Positions 22,266-34,151 of a DNA stretch of 64,000 nt are shown here, piece after piece (the first letter of the stretch is position 1; each line of letters starts with the position of its first letter). Origin of the DNA: Pelobates cultripes (Eukaryota; Chordata; Amphibia; Anura; Pelobatidae); NCBI GenBank assembly GCA_933207985.1, contig OW240916.1, forward strand, positions 299,442,451-299,506,450, read 5' to 3'. The notes under the pieces are model-generated. The model was not told the origin of the DNA, did no database searches, and saw only the letters and a list, made by a program, of their open reading frames with translations. Position numbers and translations under genes: made by a program.

Positions 22266-23790
22266 ACTAATCTAGGATAAAGCTCTGCTTAATCTATGTG
22301 GAATCATTACTAGTGACAAGATCCCAGCCAGTACAATACTGTCACAGAGAAACATTGGGAGGCAGGTTGATGTACTCTAATAACTTTGAAACCAATGCTT
22401 TTCTATGAGAAGTCCCAACATCCGCTGTGTAGTAGGGCACAGACAGCGAGAAAGAGCAAATATATGTTTGATGTGTGAGACACTGTTTCTACTTGTTTAT
22501 GATTTTCTCTAGTACAATTTTATAAAAATGGTGATATTAGCACGACAATAATGTTACTGTTGTGTTCATGGTTTATGTCTGCATATACCGGTATGCCTTC
22601 TGCAAACGTATCCTAAATCATCATCTGCAAAAATAAAGAGTTATAAAAAAAAATATGTTTCACTATTTTATTTTGTCATAGAATTATAAAAAAAAAGAAT
22701 ATGTTTCACTATTGTATTTTGTTATAGAAAAAAAATAAAAAGTAAAATAAAAAAAAATAAAAAATTAACTGGTAAATGAAGTAGCCCATGAGCTTTCAAA
22801 CCGAAGAAATACACAGAACACATTAAATCAGGTTTTAATAGCACATAGATTCATATACAACAGCCAGCCCAGAGTTTTGTAGCAGACAAAAATAAATGAG
22901 CTCAACTCGAATTATCAGTACCAAGCACACAACTAATAACAAAAACATTCTCATACCCATTCACATGTGTAATTTTCATTTGCATGGATTGTAGACTATA
23001 TTATTCTTACATAATATGTTTTGGAATGTCATTTCATCGTTAGCTTTTGCTTTTTTGTTGAATGTTGTTCTTGCCTCTTGCTAATCTGGGGATTTTTAGA
23101 CCATGCACCCCCCTCCCCCCCAAAAAACAAACAAAAATTTGTTTTACCTTTTATCTAGCACAGGTTATTATTCCATTGTGAAGCCACTCCTAATATTCTA
23201 AGATTATAAAGCTTTGGTCAAATCCAATAGTTCTCTAAGATAAGCACTGGAGACCTACAGTGATGTTTCTCATAGTGAAGCATTGGGCTTCTGCACGAAT
23301 GAGTGAAGATTTTCAATAACTGAAGGTCTTTGATGGGGAAGCTCCTTTAATGATTGATAGTCTGACAGCCAGTAGACAGTTAAAACAGCAATATTTTGCA
23401 TTGCCACACATTAGGTACAGGGTCAATTCAACAAAACCACTATATTAAACGTAAGCTCTAAGTTTTGGTGCTTAAAGTGCCCCTTTAATTGCCAAATTTC
23501 AAATATCACATAAAATATTTTAAACCATCATGGTGTGATGTAACTGTTGTTACATAAGAGATTGATGATCTTTCTATTCACAGAATTTTTTTATAAATAA
23601 TAAATCTAAATCTGTTATGGAGTTGTCTTGATTAATATAGATATGCATATGTGATAAACTGTGCTCACTGTTTTTAAACATAGTGGTAAAACCTGTAAAT
23701 AATTATTATTGATGTACAGGGGTTATTTAAGTGAATACTTTGAGTCGTTATTTGCTAGAGCCATCTTTGGTTGTCAATAGAGTTTTTGGG
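22266..23790. other. Unassigned sequence
   Basis: There are A-rich runs around 22640-22770 and a short TTAAAGTGCCCCTTTAA-like block near 23470 that recalls a MITE terminus. No gene is visible. Confidence 0.4.
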
Positions 23791-23791
23791 T

Positions 23792-24171
23792 TAAAGAGAT
23801 ATTCCAAGCAACATGCCCACTCAGTAATTTGAAGTGGTCATGGTCTTTCAAATGCTCACATACTGAATTTAACTCCTCTGTTGCCAGAAGTATAATTCCA
23901 CCTTAAATCTAAATAGACCATCAGAACTAGAGAACTTCTAGGCTGGCTAATGTCAATTATGTGAAAATTCATATGCTTAGAATTGCATTAATTGGCAGAG
24001 AGTGGTCAGCTGATGCAGGATCGACTCTTATTATCTGCAGCTCTGAGAAAGCTGGATGTTGTCACCAGCTTTATAGGAAATCAGCTACTTGGCAGGGACC
24101 TTGGTAAGCGGGGTAAGAGGGGAAATAAGGGAAAGGGTACTCCTGACACTACAGGCTGTAGTGGTTACGAT
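23792..24171. mobile_element. Possible TTAA-MITE fragment, host of hAT D
   Basis: It starts with TTAAAGAGATATTCCAAGCA, which resembles a MITE left end. The sequence resumes at 26369 after the hAT D insertion with GCTTGAAGTC, possibly the inverted partner of the left end. The match is weak. Confidence 0.3.
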
Positions 24172-24448
24172 CAGGGCCGCCATCAGGGGGTGACAACCAT
24201 GACTGTTGTCATGGGCCCGGCGGTCCTGGGGGGCCCAGGCACCCAGGCCCCCCCATTCCCAATGTGCATACATATATATAGCGTTTATCGCTATATGTAT
24301 GTGTTTTGGCAGTGGCATAACTATCTGAGGGGGCCCATCAGGTGGCCCATGCACTTAAGACCACCCGATGGGCATATCTCTAAAGGGGCCCGATCAGTGC
24401 TGCAGATTTTTAATAGCTAGTCTGGGCCCCTTTAAGGATCGTGGCACT

Positions 24449-24480
24449 GCTGGGAGGAAGTGAGCTCACTTCCTCCCAGC
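24449..24480. repeat. Perfect 32-bp palindrome
   Basis: GCTGGGAGGAAGTGAG followed directly by its reverse complement, with no spacer. Confidence 0.95.
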
Positions 24481-24481
24481 T

Positions 24482-24737
24482 AACACCCGCGCGGGAGGAA
24501 GCACCGGGGAGTGTGAAGAGGAGAGGAGGACAGAGTCAGACCCACACCCACACCCACATTAGCATCAGCCCCAGCCAGCAGAGTCCACCCTCCTGCATCC
24601 TAAAGGTAAGAACCATGAGGGTGGGAGGAAGCACTGGCGAGTGTGAAGAGGAGGACAGAGTCAGACTCACACCCACATCAGCCCCAGCCCCAGCCAGCAG
24701 AGTCCACCCTCCTGCAGGTAAGAACCAGGAGGGTGGT
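24482..24737. repeat. Tandem duplication of about 130 bp with splice-donor-like ends
   Basis: Two units share GGGAGGAAGCAC...GAGTGTGAAGAGGA, then a CCCACA-rich run, then CAGCAGAGTCCACCCTCCTG. Each closes with a GGTAAGAACCA block (24606 and 24717) that would fit a splice-donor consensus. Confidence 0.85.
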
Positions 24738-24749
24738 TAAAAAAGTGTG

Positions 24750-25980
24750 TCAGTATGTATGTGTACCTGAGTGTGTGTGTCTGTGTCTGTGGATGTATCA
24801 TTGTGTGTATCTATGTGTTTGTTTGTATCTGGTTGGCAGTGTGCACCTGAGTGTATGTTTTTGTTATTGTTTTATTCTTTGATTATTTTTTTTTTTTATA
24901 GCAGTGCTGCAGCTTTTATGATCATGGTTTTCTAGTGACTGTATTTGATTTTTATGTACACTTTTTGTCCACAATAATTTTCACTACTTAGTTGATATGC
25001 CCCAATTATTTTAGTTTTAGTTGGGGTTCTATTTAAATGTTTAATCAGATTGTTAGTTTGTTTTGATAACTTTGTTGTAATGTATATCTTTTCTATTTGA
25101 CGCTGCCTGTCCTGGCTTTTTGCTCTTTACATACAGACTGCCCATGTTGTGTACGTTTTTATCTTGCATAGCCTGTCTTATATTTTATGTGTATGGCCCA
25201 TTTTCTGTCGTTTGCATTTTTTTTTTATTAAAGTGTGTTGTTTAATTAGTGCAATACATTTTAAAAATTTTTTTTTTATTATATATATCTATCTAGAGCG
25301 CTCACGCTTTCTTTTTTTTCTGAGATTCTCAACCAAAAAGCTGTGTTTATTTGGTGTGAATCTGCCCATAGAATTGATTACTTTATTATTGTTTCTCTAC
25401 ATTTTTACACATATATTTTATTTATATTTTGTTTTTATGTGTATCTGTTTGTGTGTCTGTATGTATCTGTCAATGTGCACCTGAGTGTGTGTGTGTCTGT
25501 ATCTTTCAGTGTGTATATCTGTGTGTCGGTGTATTTACATGTATGTCAGTGTGTGTCTGTATGTGTCCTATGTGTGTGTATGTATCAGAGTGCATGTGTG
25601 TGTATCTATGTGTGTGTCTGTGTATATTTGGGTGCCAGATTGCACCTGAGTGTGTATCTGTGTCTGTGTGTGTATCTGTGTGTCTGTATCTGGGTGTTAG
25701 TGTGCACGTGAATGTATGTGTGTGTAATTGTGTCTGTATATTTTCATGTATGTCAATGCATGTGCCTGTATCTCCTATGTGTGTGCATGTGTGTATCAGT
25801 GTGTGTATGTGTCTGTATCTGTGTGTCAGTTTGCACCTGAGTGTGTCTGTGTATATGTGTGTATGTCTATGTATCTGTGTCAGTGTGAACCTGAGTGTAT
25901 GTGTGTGTAACTATGTGCCAATATGTGTAACTGTGTCTGTGTATTTGCATGTATGTCAGGGTGTGTGTGTGTGTGTTTAT
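24750..25980. repeat. TG-rich minisatellite arrays
   Basis: Two stretches (24755-24860 and 25430-25980) of units such as TGTGTATCTGTGTGTCAGTG and GTGCACCTGAGTGTGTG are separated by AT-rich DNA with T runs. On the reverse strand these equal the CACACTGACACACAGATACA arrays at 22 and 37 kb. Confidence 0.85.
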
Positions 25981-26659
25981 ATACTACAGACAAATGCACG
26001 CTTGCATTCAAACACCAACATTCAAATACACACATACTCCATTCAAAACCATGTTTATATTCAAACAAACATACACTGCTGTGTGCTAAATACAGCCCTG
26101 CAAATTATAGATCCATAGCTAGCAAAGCATTCTGGGACTTACAACAGATTCGGATCTACATTTGGCCACTTTACACACACTGCATCCACTAAACACACAC
26201 TGCATTGACTACACACACAGACTCTGCATTCACTCTACACACATAATGCATCTTTGTTGGCAGATTCAAGGATGGCCCTGTGGGCGGACTCGTGAGTGGG
26301 CACTGGGGGCCCAGACCTTGAACTTTGTCAGGGGCCCCAACATTTCTGATGGCAGCCCTGGTTACGATGCTTGAAGTCTATACCTCTGTACATCTGGATC
26401 CTACAATGTTTGACAATTCTTCATGCCAAGATTGGGTAAGGTCCATTGGTAATTCTTAGCCAGATTGTAGAGTTCTGCTTCAGACACATAGTATCCCAAA
26501 AGCTTCTTACTCCCAGGTTTGGAAGTCTTCACATTCAGAGGAGTCAGTTACCTAGATCCTCCTCATGACTTACCCAAACCTAAAGAATGACAGAGTCGAG
26601 AATGAAACTAATGAAAAATGAACACGTGCCACTTACTCTGTCTATCATTTATAGAGTAA

Positions 26660-26906
26660 TGATATCAATATCAATTAAACTGTTAATAGCTCCCGACTGA
26701 TTCCTTTCTTGCAACTGTCAATCGTCCAATGCTATCCTTTCCTTTTGTGTCACTTTACCCCACTCCCTCTAGCATGTAAGCTCATTGAGCAGGGCCCTCA
26801 ACTCCTCTGTTCCTGTGTGTCCAATATGTCTGGTTACGACTACATGTTTGTACGTCCACCCCCTGTAAAGTGCTGCGGAATTTGTTGTCGCTATATAAAT
26901 AATAAC

Positions 26907-26942
<36 letters not shown>

Positions 26943-26945
26943 TTA
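26660..26945 (+). mobile_element. L2-group LINE 3' end, copy 1
   Basis: The sequence matches the other L2 ends in the window in order: ATATCAATTAAACTG, CTTTACCCCACTCCC, CTCATTGAGCAGGGCCCTCA, GTCTGGTTACGACTACATG, then a GCGGAATTTGTTGTCGCTAT segment, and finally the (TAA)n tail at 26893-26942. This is the non-coding 3' end only. Confidence 0.8.
26893..26942. repeat. (TAA)n tail of the L2 element
   Basis: A run of ATA/TAA units directly after the L2 3' end. Confidence 0.92.
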
Positions 26946-29000
26946 GAATCACAGCGGGTACAAAATGCTATGTTTATATAAATTTGATTATTTCTGGATA
27001 ATTTCTTTCTGGTATTTACTCTTTTAGTTAGTTTTCTTTTATTACATATCTGTAAGCAATATCACAAATTTATGTTTTCTTCGTGTGAGAAACAAGCATA
27101 TTAAGGAACATTAAAGAAGTAAATATTGGTTGATCTTACTCTGCATTAACAAAATTTATGGACCAGCCTCATGTTATCAAGAAAGTAAAACAGCGTGATT
27201 ACAGAATCTCATATTGCTTTTCTATTAGCATAACAAACTACAACACATGAAAACTTTGGGCCAGTTCATAAATATTTATTTAGCGGTAACCAATTTATGC
27301 CAGACTACATTATTTTATTTAATCAGATGTGCATAGCCGACTTGCGTTCTGCAAGGTTACAAGAAAACTTGAATGGACTTACAAATGAGAACTCAATAAA
27401 TTCACATTTTGTGACATTTAAAAAGAATTAGTTTGTACTAGTGTCTTTAGGCAACAGACACAACTAAAACAACATATTCATTTATATTTAAATGTAAAAA
27501 AAATACTGAAACTTTGTTACTCGGCTTTCTGGATTAACAAAATAACTCTCTGTGATTTTTTTTAAAGATTTTTCCAACTTTTGTATCATGCTACCTGGCT
27601 TTTTGCTAATGTTCGATTTAACGTAAATAGAATTTGTGATTAATGTAAGTAATTTGAAGTTTGTAGTCAAATTGGAATTCGGTCATAGAATAAAAACTAT
27701 AGAAATTGCAACAGTATTTCCTTTAGTGTTTGTTGGATGAATTGCATGGGCCAATTGCAATAAAAAACAAACACACAGGGTTTGGATCAAGTTTATCCGC
27801 ACCTGCACTAAATAGGTTCTATTCTTGCCAGCTAATGTACATAAACATGAAACCATGCCCATCCGAGTTACAGGTCCAAATTTTGTTGGCACAAATACCA
27901 TCATTACATTGCACAGAAAGCCGAATGCCATAGCAACATAGAAAGAGGTAGAAAGAAAATGTTTTCACTGTCCTCGACCTATTTTCAATCAACTAATCAA
28001 ACTATAAAATCTGATCGCAGATAAATGGAAAATCTTTTATTAATGTAGATTAAAAAATCCGATCTCTGTTAGAAACAAAGAAAGCAAAGTAAAATAAATA
28101 AATATGATAAACATGTATGTGTGTCAATGTAGCTTGCCAACAGTGTAAATAGTAATTTTGATAGAAATCCTGGGAAATAAGTAATATAAATTTATATCTT
28201 TATATTTTTTTGTTAGGACATGAACACAAAACCCCTAACTCATTCGGTCATTTTAACTCATTCGGTCATTTATTGTTTACCTGGCATACTAACATTTTGA
28301 TACCTCCCACTCTCCGATCACTCACTAAGCTGTGAATGGGCATGTCTGCTAAACAGCGAGCAGCCAATGTGCTCATTGTAATAAAAAACGATTGACTGGG
28401 CAGCTGTTTCTGTCAGTTGCTAGTAACATACACCCTTGTGTAGGGGCTCTAATTATAATACAATGGCTGCCCAGTCACTAGTTTTATTTATGTTTAGTAA
28501 ATGCGTAATATGATATGTTAGGGCATTTTAATATCCCATTAAAATATCCCAATAAAATTTTAAAGCCATGACTAGCTAACAAGCCAGCTGTCACATGGTC
28601 AACCCTTATACTGAGAGTTATTTAACTTCTTGCCCTCTGGCTGACAGCCGCTACCATTAGGCCATAGAGATTAACGGTTGGCCAACATTCGGTAAATAAA
28701 CTAAAAAATTTACTAAATTTTGCCAGAACCAAATAAATAGGTGACTTAATGTCATTAAAACCAAAAACAAACAAGAATGACTGAAAACAATTATTTTTTT
28801 CAGACATTGGTCATGATACCTCCTGATTGTACACATGAATAATTTAATTTTGTTTTTTTAATACAGTCTGCATTGAAAGATACCATGTAAGAAATAGACT
28901 GCTAATATTCAACATAAGCACACATTGCATTCAGAGAAAGGCAATATACAAATTAATGGGTGCCTTAATAGTGCCAAGTTAGTCTTGCAATATTGAGTAG
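26946..29000. other. Unassigned AT-rich sequence
   Basis: A TAACTCATTCGGTCATTT unit is tandemly doubled at about 28237-28272. GACTGGGCAGC and its reverse complement stand at 28394-28404 and 28466-28476. Otherwise nothing is recognisable. Confidence 0.4.
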
Positions 29001-29390
29001 TAGTCAAAGGCAACATGACAATTTACTGTGGCACTCACATGCCAAGTCAGAGAAAATATTGAGGGAATTGGAACTTAACAATGTGTTAACATCAGCACAA
29101 CACCAACCATGCCAACCCTTTGATCACAGAAAGGTAAGAAAACATCTCCTAAGTGTTATACGTTCCAGATCAGGAAAGATCTCAAACCGTAAGCAACTCC
29201 GTAGCTGACAAAGACAGACAGGGTGCCCGAGAGCCAGCAGAGGCCTTGTCACCCACCCCAGTACACCAGGAAGCTCTATCAGCTCCATCTACTCATCCCA
29301 ATATTCAGGTAAGTCCGGGGAGTCCATTAATCTCAGTTGATATATCAAGTGTTTACATTTTTTTGAATCAAAGTGAGAAAACCCTCTAGA
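29001..29390 (+). other. Possible LINE ORF1-like relic
   Basis: Overlapping frames give Ser/Gln-rich text with IRSRSGKISNRKQLRS and then a Pro/Thr/Ser-rich tail. This resembles the low-complexity, basic N-terminal proteins of CR1-type LINEs (a TRSGK-like motif), but no conserved domain is present. Confidence is low; it may be unique sequence. Confidence 0.2.
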
Positions 29391-31457
29391 CTTCTAATTT
29401 CCTCTACAACTGAGATCAAAAGATGGGATCCTTGTATGGTAATTAAGGGTGTGGCCATTTTTGCTGCATTTAGTAATCTGATTGTAAGTGATCATATGCA
29501 TCTAGTAAGAACTATTAGGAGTAATAACTACATGTTTTTGGAAATATGGGATAGAACCAAAAGGAATTGAAAATATTATTTATAAATTTAAAAAAATAAT
29601 GAAAACGGATACAAGTGAACAACTAGGGTGAGAGTAAGAAAGATATGAAGAGACTAGAAGAATTTCAAAAAGCTACTTTATCGTAGTTGAGTGAAAAAAA
29701 TTTTAAGAGAAAAAAATTACTCTAAAACTGCTTCAGTTCCAAACTAATCCAAGATAATTTCACAGAGTCCAGGTATGGGTTCTAAACGTTCTAAAAATAG
29801 ACATTCCAGAGCAAAACGTACATAGGCTCATGCAACAGAAACTATCATGTTGACATTGTTGGTACTGCCTTGCCATCAGCTGTTTTGAAAAGAACTGTTA
29901 CATTAAAGGGAGTTTGTTTACTTCGCACTGAAAGATGAGAACCAAGTCTATTTAAATACATTAGACTGCTACATCTGTGCATCTGTGTAGTAAGTACCGC
30001 TGAGAAAGCAAATAACTGATGTAGTACCTTTGTAGAGTTGCATCATGTTCCATATTGCGACAGTAATGTATTCAAGGGATCCAAACAACGGAGAATGGTT
30101 CAAATGAAATACATTACCAAAAAAAAGAAAAGTACTAGATTGAGATGACAGTTTTCCCAGTGGGAAATGCAGAAATTGTCAAAATGTCTACATATAACTC
30201 AATGCAGACTGAATGTTATTGGACAATAATGACTCTTTAAGGAATAAAGTTATAAAATAATGGTGATCATATACTCAGAAAGTTGCAAAAAGTGAGCAGA
30301 TTGTTCTATAGCTGGAATGTTTATAGGAAGCATACAAAACCTATCAATCAAAAAATAATGCCGTTATCTTGATATCATTAAATGAGCAGTTTTTCCTTTT
30401 TTTGTACAAAATTTTGAAATATGTGACAGTTTTTCTGAGTTGATTTCTTTGCTAAATTATCCTATCTCACAATATTCTTATGCTCTCAAAGAGATTATTG
30501 TTGAAATGAAATGAGTGTTAACTGGTGTGCTTTTTGTTTTGTGTAAGCAAAATAAGAAGAAAAAAAATGTAGGTAAAATTCAGTTTCAAAATAGGATGAA
30601 AAATATAAAATTATAATCAAAACTTTTTGTATGGATTTGTGTGGTTGGTTTGTGATTGCCTGACTTATTTTTGCATCTTTAGTTGATGTTTCTATTTTTT
30701 GAAACTTTTTTCCTTTTCAAAAATATACTAAAATTTTGATTTTTTTTGTCTGTATTGGATGTATTGAGAGAAGCGGAACTGCCTTTTGCTTAATGTTTGT
30801 ATGTCCTGTCACATTTTTTGGCATTTTTTTATTTTTTATTGAAAGGATAATTTTTTGTTCACATTTTTTGTTTGTCGCATGCAAATGGATGTTGCAAGCA
30901 CATAAAACAGTATGGTACAGACATGCAGGTACCTGAAACAATAAGTAAATCGTAAAACAGGATGAGATACGCAGGTCCCAATTGCAACGAAAATGGAGTA
31001 TACAAGATACAAAACACAACATGGTAGGACATTAACAAGGACCTGAGGAGGATCAAACTATACATGCTATAAAGTATCAGGTGAAGCCCATCGTCTCCTT
31101 GATATGCAACTTCTGAAGCACATTTGCGCCGTTTAATATTCAGGAAGCCATAAGGAGAACAAAATAAGGGCATTTGCGTCAAAAGTAGTCTGAACATAGG
31201 ATCAAGATCTCGAGTCCCTATGAACTCTGGCTCAGTATCGAGCATGGAGAGGGAGCCGAAGGGAGAGAGGAAGCAAAAAACGGGAAGGGTGAGGCAATGG
31301 GGGAAGATGGTGGTGCGTGGGAAACTGAAGCTTATGTCTGAAGCTTATGTCCTTTTATCTAATGTGGGGGGAATGTCATCTGAATTCCAGTAATCTCGGA
31401 CAAGACCTGGACTGGTATGTAATGACACGTTTAGGCTATGTCTATCCATGTTCAGTC
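29391..31457. other. Unassigned AT-rich sequence
   Basis: A 128-codon minus-strand frame at 30859-31245 is hydrophobic in its C-terminal half and unrecognised. An AG-rich stretch lies at 31240-31330. No repeat boundary is clear. Confidence 0.35.
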
Positions 31458-31903
31458 TTAAAGGACCACTATAGGCACCCAGACCACTTCAGCTTAATGA
31501 AGTGGTCTGGGTGCCAGGTTCATCTAGGGTTAACCCTGCAGATGTAAACATAGCAGTTTCAGAGAAACTGCTATGTTTACATTTGGGTTAATCCAGCCTC
31601 TAGTGAAAGTGCTTCCGCATTTCTCACTGTGATTTTCACAGTGAGAAGACGCCAGCGTCCATAGGAAAGCATTGAGAAATGCTTTCCTATGGACTGACTG
31701 AATGCGCGCATGGCCGATGATGTCAGAAGAAGGAGGAGAGTCCCCAGCGCCGAGGGAGCCCGGCGCTGGAGAAAGATAAGCGTTTAACCTCTTCAGACCC
31801 CTAGAGCCCAGCGGGAGTGGGACCCTGAGGGTGGAGGGGACCTATTAACACTATAGTGCCAGGAAAACGAGTTTGTTTTCCTGGCACTGTAGTGGTCCTT
31901 TAA
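31458..31903. mobile_element. TTAA-flanked palindromic MITE, complete copy 2
   Basis: The 446-bp copy is bounded by TTAA with ends TTAAAGGACCACTATAGG and CACTGTAGTGGTCCTTTAA. Its hairpin chain follows copy 1 in order: GACCACTTCAGC..., AACATAGCAGTTTC, TTCTCACTGTGA, and the CCATAGGAAAGCATT/AATGCTTTCCTATGG stem. At the right end it has an extra hairpin, CCAGGAAAAC/GTTTTCCTGG. The donor-like site of copy 1 reads AGATAAGC here. Confidence 0.92.
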
Positions 31904-33060
31904 TGTTTTTATTCTCTTTATTGTAATGCTTTTAACACTAGATGGATTATTTATGCACATGTAATTTATTTATTTGATGTGTGCTTTGTGTTTGTTACTT
32001 TGTTTGTTCCTTCTTCATTCTGCCTAAATAAAATAAATACGTATAAAATAAATTATATAAATACATTTTTAATATTCCTCTAATAATTTCAATCGTTATT
32101 ACTGAGATCTATTTGGAATACCTAAACTCATGAATGTATAAAAGCATTTGTTTGTGTTATTAGTGAAAACAAGAGCACACATCTGATATTACAGTTCTAA
32201 AAAAAAAAAAAACCTGATGTAAGCCAACAAAATGTTCCATCATACCCAAAAATACTGAACATCTTCACAGACACATTGCTTCTTCACAGACTATAAAGAT
32301 TTATTATCCTATAATAACTATATCGTTTCTTGCAGTGTTTTTCTTTTTTGTATATATTTCTTCCAACAAATAAAATATGTTAGCTAAACATGTTTATCAT
32401 TCAGTTGCACTGATGGCTAACTATCAGGCCAATTTGTAATTGATTCAACATTATTTTATTTAATCAGATGAAAGAGGAACGCAATTTGTGTGGTCTGACA
32501 ATACAATGTAAGAATGAGATCTGCATTAAGCTGGCTAATGGGATTTTATTTTATTTGATAGTATACATAATTTGTGTATCTCTTACTAACAAGAAAAGCC
32601 CATCTTTTTGGATACTACGCTAGTGAATTGAAACACAAGTAAACGTAGCCTCTATAATATCCAGGATTAGGTCTAAACTGCAGAATAAAATATGAAACTG
32701 TGTCTCGCTGTAGCAATGTGTTTGAAGTTCAAACCGAGCATCCCTAAAACATCTGGTGTAGAAACTGGAAATCTCTAATCCTCTTACTATCAATGATTCA
32801 ACTGCCAATAGACTATGTACATCCTGACAATTGTAGATCAAAAATATTAAAACTGAATATAATGTCCATTAACCAACTTTGCTCCTGCTCTGACTACCAC
32901 TGAATGGGTGCGATTATTTGTATGTATTTATGTAGGTACCGTACCTAATAACAAAGAATGCTTCTACCTCAATTATTTTCTTTCTTTTCATATGTGAAAC
33001 ATAGATAAATTATCAAAGGGAGTAAGGCTATAAAACATACTGGTTGGTTATTAATTTTGT
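31904..33060. other. Unassigned AT-rich sequence
   Basis: No gene or repeat boundary is recognisable. Confidence 0.45.
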
Positions 33061-33061
33061 G

Positions 33062-33555
33062 TTGGTGATGTATTATTATTATTATTTTATTATTTATAGA
33101 GCGCCATCACATTCCGTAGCGCTGTACAATGGGTGGACTAACAGACATGTAATTGTAACCAGACAAGTTGGACACACAGGAACAGATGGGTTGAGGGCCC
33201 TGCTCAATGAGCTTACATGCTAGAGGGAGTGGGGTATAGTGACACAAAGGGTAAAAGTAGGTTGTTAGAAAAGTATTCATTGAGGGCTTAGTAGGTAATT
33301 TTGACAGTTGCAGGGGAGGAGTCATGGGAGATGGGGGATAAAAACCTGTAATTTAATTGATATGCTTTCTTGAAGAAGTGAGTTTTCAATGATTTTTTGA
33401 ATGAGTGAAGACTGGGTGAAAGTCTTACGGAGAAGGGAATTCCACAGAAGAGGTGCAGCCCTGGAGAAATGTTGGAGGCGAGCATTAGAGGTGGGTGTAC
33501 GGACAGAGGATAAACGTAGGTCTTTGGCAGAGCGTAGGGGCCTCGACGGGACCAC
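33062..33555 (-). mobile_element. L2-group LINE 3' end, copy 2
   Basis: Read on the minus strand this has the L2 C-terminal coding end, then a 3' UTR with GAGCAGGGCCCTCAACCCAT, GTCTGGTTACAATTACATG and GGCGCTCTATAAATAATAAA, and a (TAA)n tail (plus-strand 33071-33095). It is 5'-truncated. The 3' portion aligns well with the plus-strand copies at 26.7 and 39.5 kb. Confidence 0.88.
33322..33555 (-). pseudogene. L2 ORF2 C-terminal fragment
   Basis: A minus-strand frame carries LRSAKDLRLSSVRTPT, then LQHFSRAAPLLWNSLLRKTF. This is the typical end of L2 polymerases, where a dozen conserved residues around AAPxLWNSLP precede a Phe/Lys-rich terminus. The upstream enzyme is absent. Confidence 0.85.
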
Positions 33556-33699
33556 TTTATCTCACTAGATCTTATTGATTTATGTGGAATTTACACTAAC
33601 CACCATATCTGCAACATTGTCGCATGTAGTAAACTTGCATGTAAACTGTTCTATATAAGTGCATCCACATGTACTATTAATGAGGTTCTTCTTCTTCTC

Positions 33700-34013
33700 A
33701 CAGTCCATGCATCCACCCTCTGCATGGAGACACTGAACTTTCCTTATAGAGATGAATTGATTCAATGCATTTCTATGAAGGGATGCTTATTTGCCATTTG
33801 GCTCCATCTGCTGGCGCTCCATCTTGACTGGCATCATTATCCTATTGGCTAAGATTATCACTTCTGATTATGTCAGCCAAGCAGGCAGATCAGGGGCAGA
33901 GTCAGCACCAGCAAACTGGAATAAATGTTTTTAGGAGGGCAAGGTGATTCCAGTGGGGCTAGATAGAGTTTTTAATACATGTTTGTGTTCCCGACCTTGT
34001 AGTGTTTCTTTAA
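33700..34013. mobile_element. TTAA-MITE relative, degraded
   Basis: It ends in GTAGTGTTTCTTTAA at 34013, and its middle (33840-33920) is the inverted counterpart of 7245-7310. The left end is not defined. Confidence 0.6.
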
Positions 34014-34151
34014 ATTCAGTTCTTTGTCATACTATTATGTTGGTGCGAGCACTGATTACTAAATTGAACAGAAAGGTTGTTTTCCATATATCCTTTTTTG
34101 TATTGCTTTTAATATATACTTTTTTATTTTTGTTCACATCTGATTGGTCAT

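Larger units (their letters stand above)
24172..26360. mobile_element. Non-autonomous hAT-like element D
   Basis: The ends CAGGGCCGCCATCAG and CTGATGGCAGCCCTG are inverted repeats with one mismatch. An exact 8-bp duplication, GTTACGAT, lies at 24164-24171 and 26361-26368. Both features fit hAT transposition. The 2189-bp interior holds a 32-bp perfect palindrome, a tandem duplication of about 130 bp, and long TGTGTCTGTATCTGTG-type arrays. It also holds an inverted copy of the composite minisatellite found at 22 and 37 kb. Open plus-strand frames of up to 229 codons across the arrays are Cys/Val-rich artefacts. A second hAT-like start, CAGTGGCATAACTA at 24310, hints at a further nested piece without a matching end. 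Confidence 0.93.

Noticed and set aside
25343..26118. Plus-strand frames of 122 and 229 codons, Cys/Val-rich.
   Set aside because: Translation of TG-rich minisatellite inside hAT D.
30859..31245. A 128-codon minus-strand frame.
   Set aside because: No recognisable family, no supporting signals, and its length is within what AT-rich DNA gives by chance.
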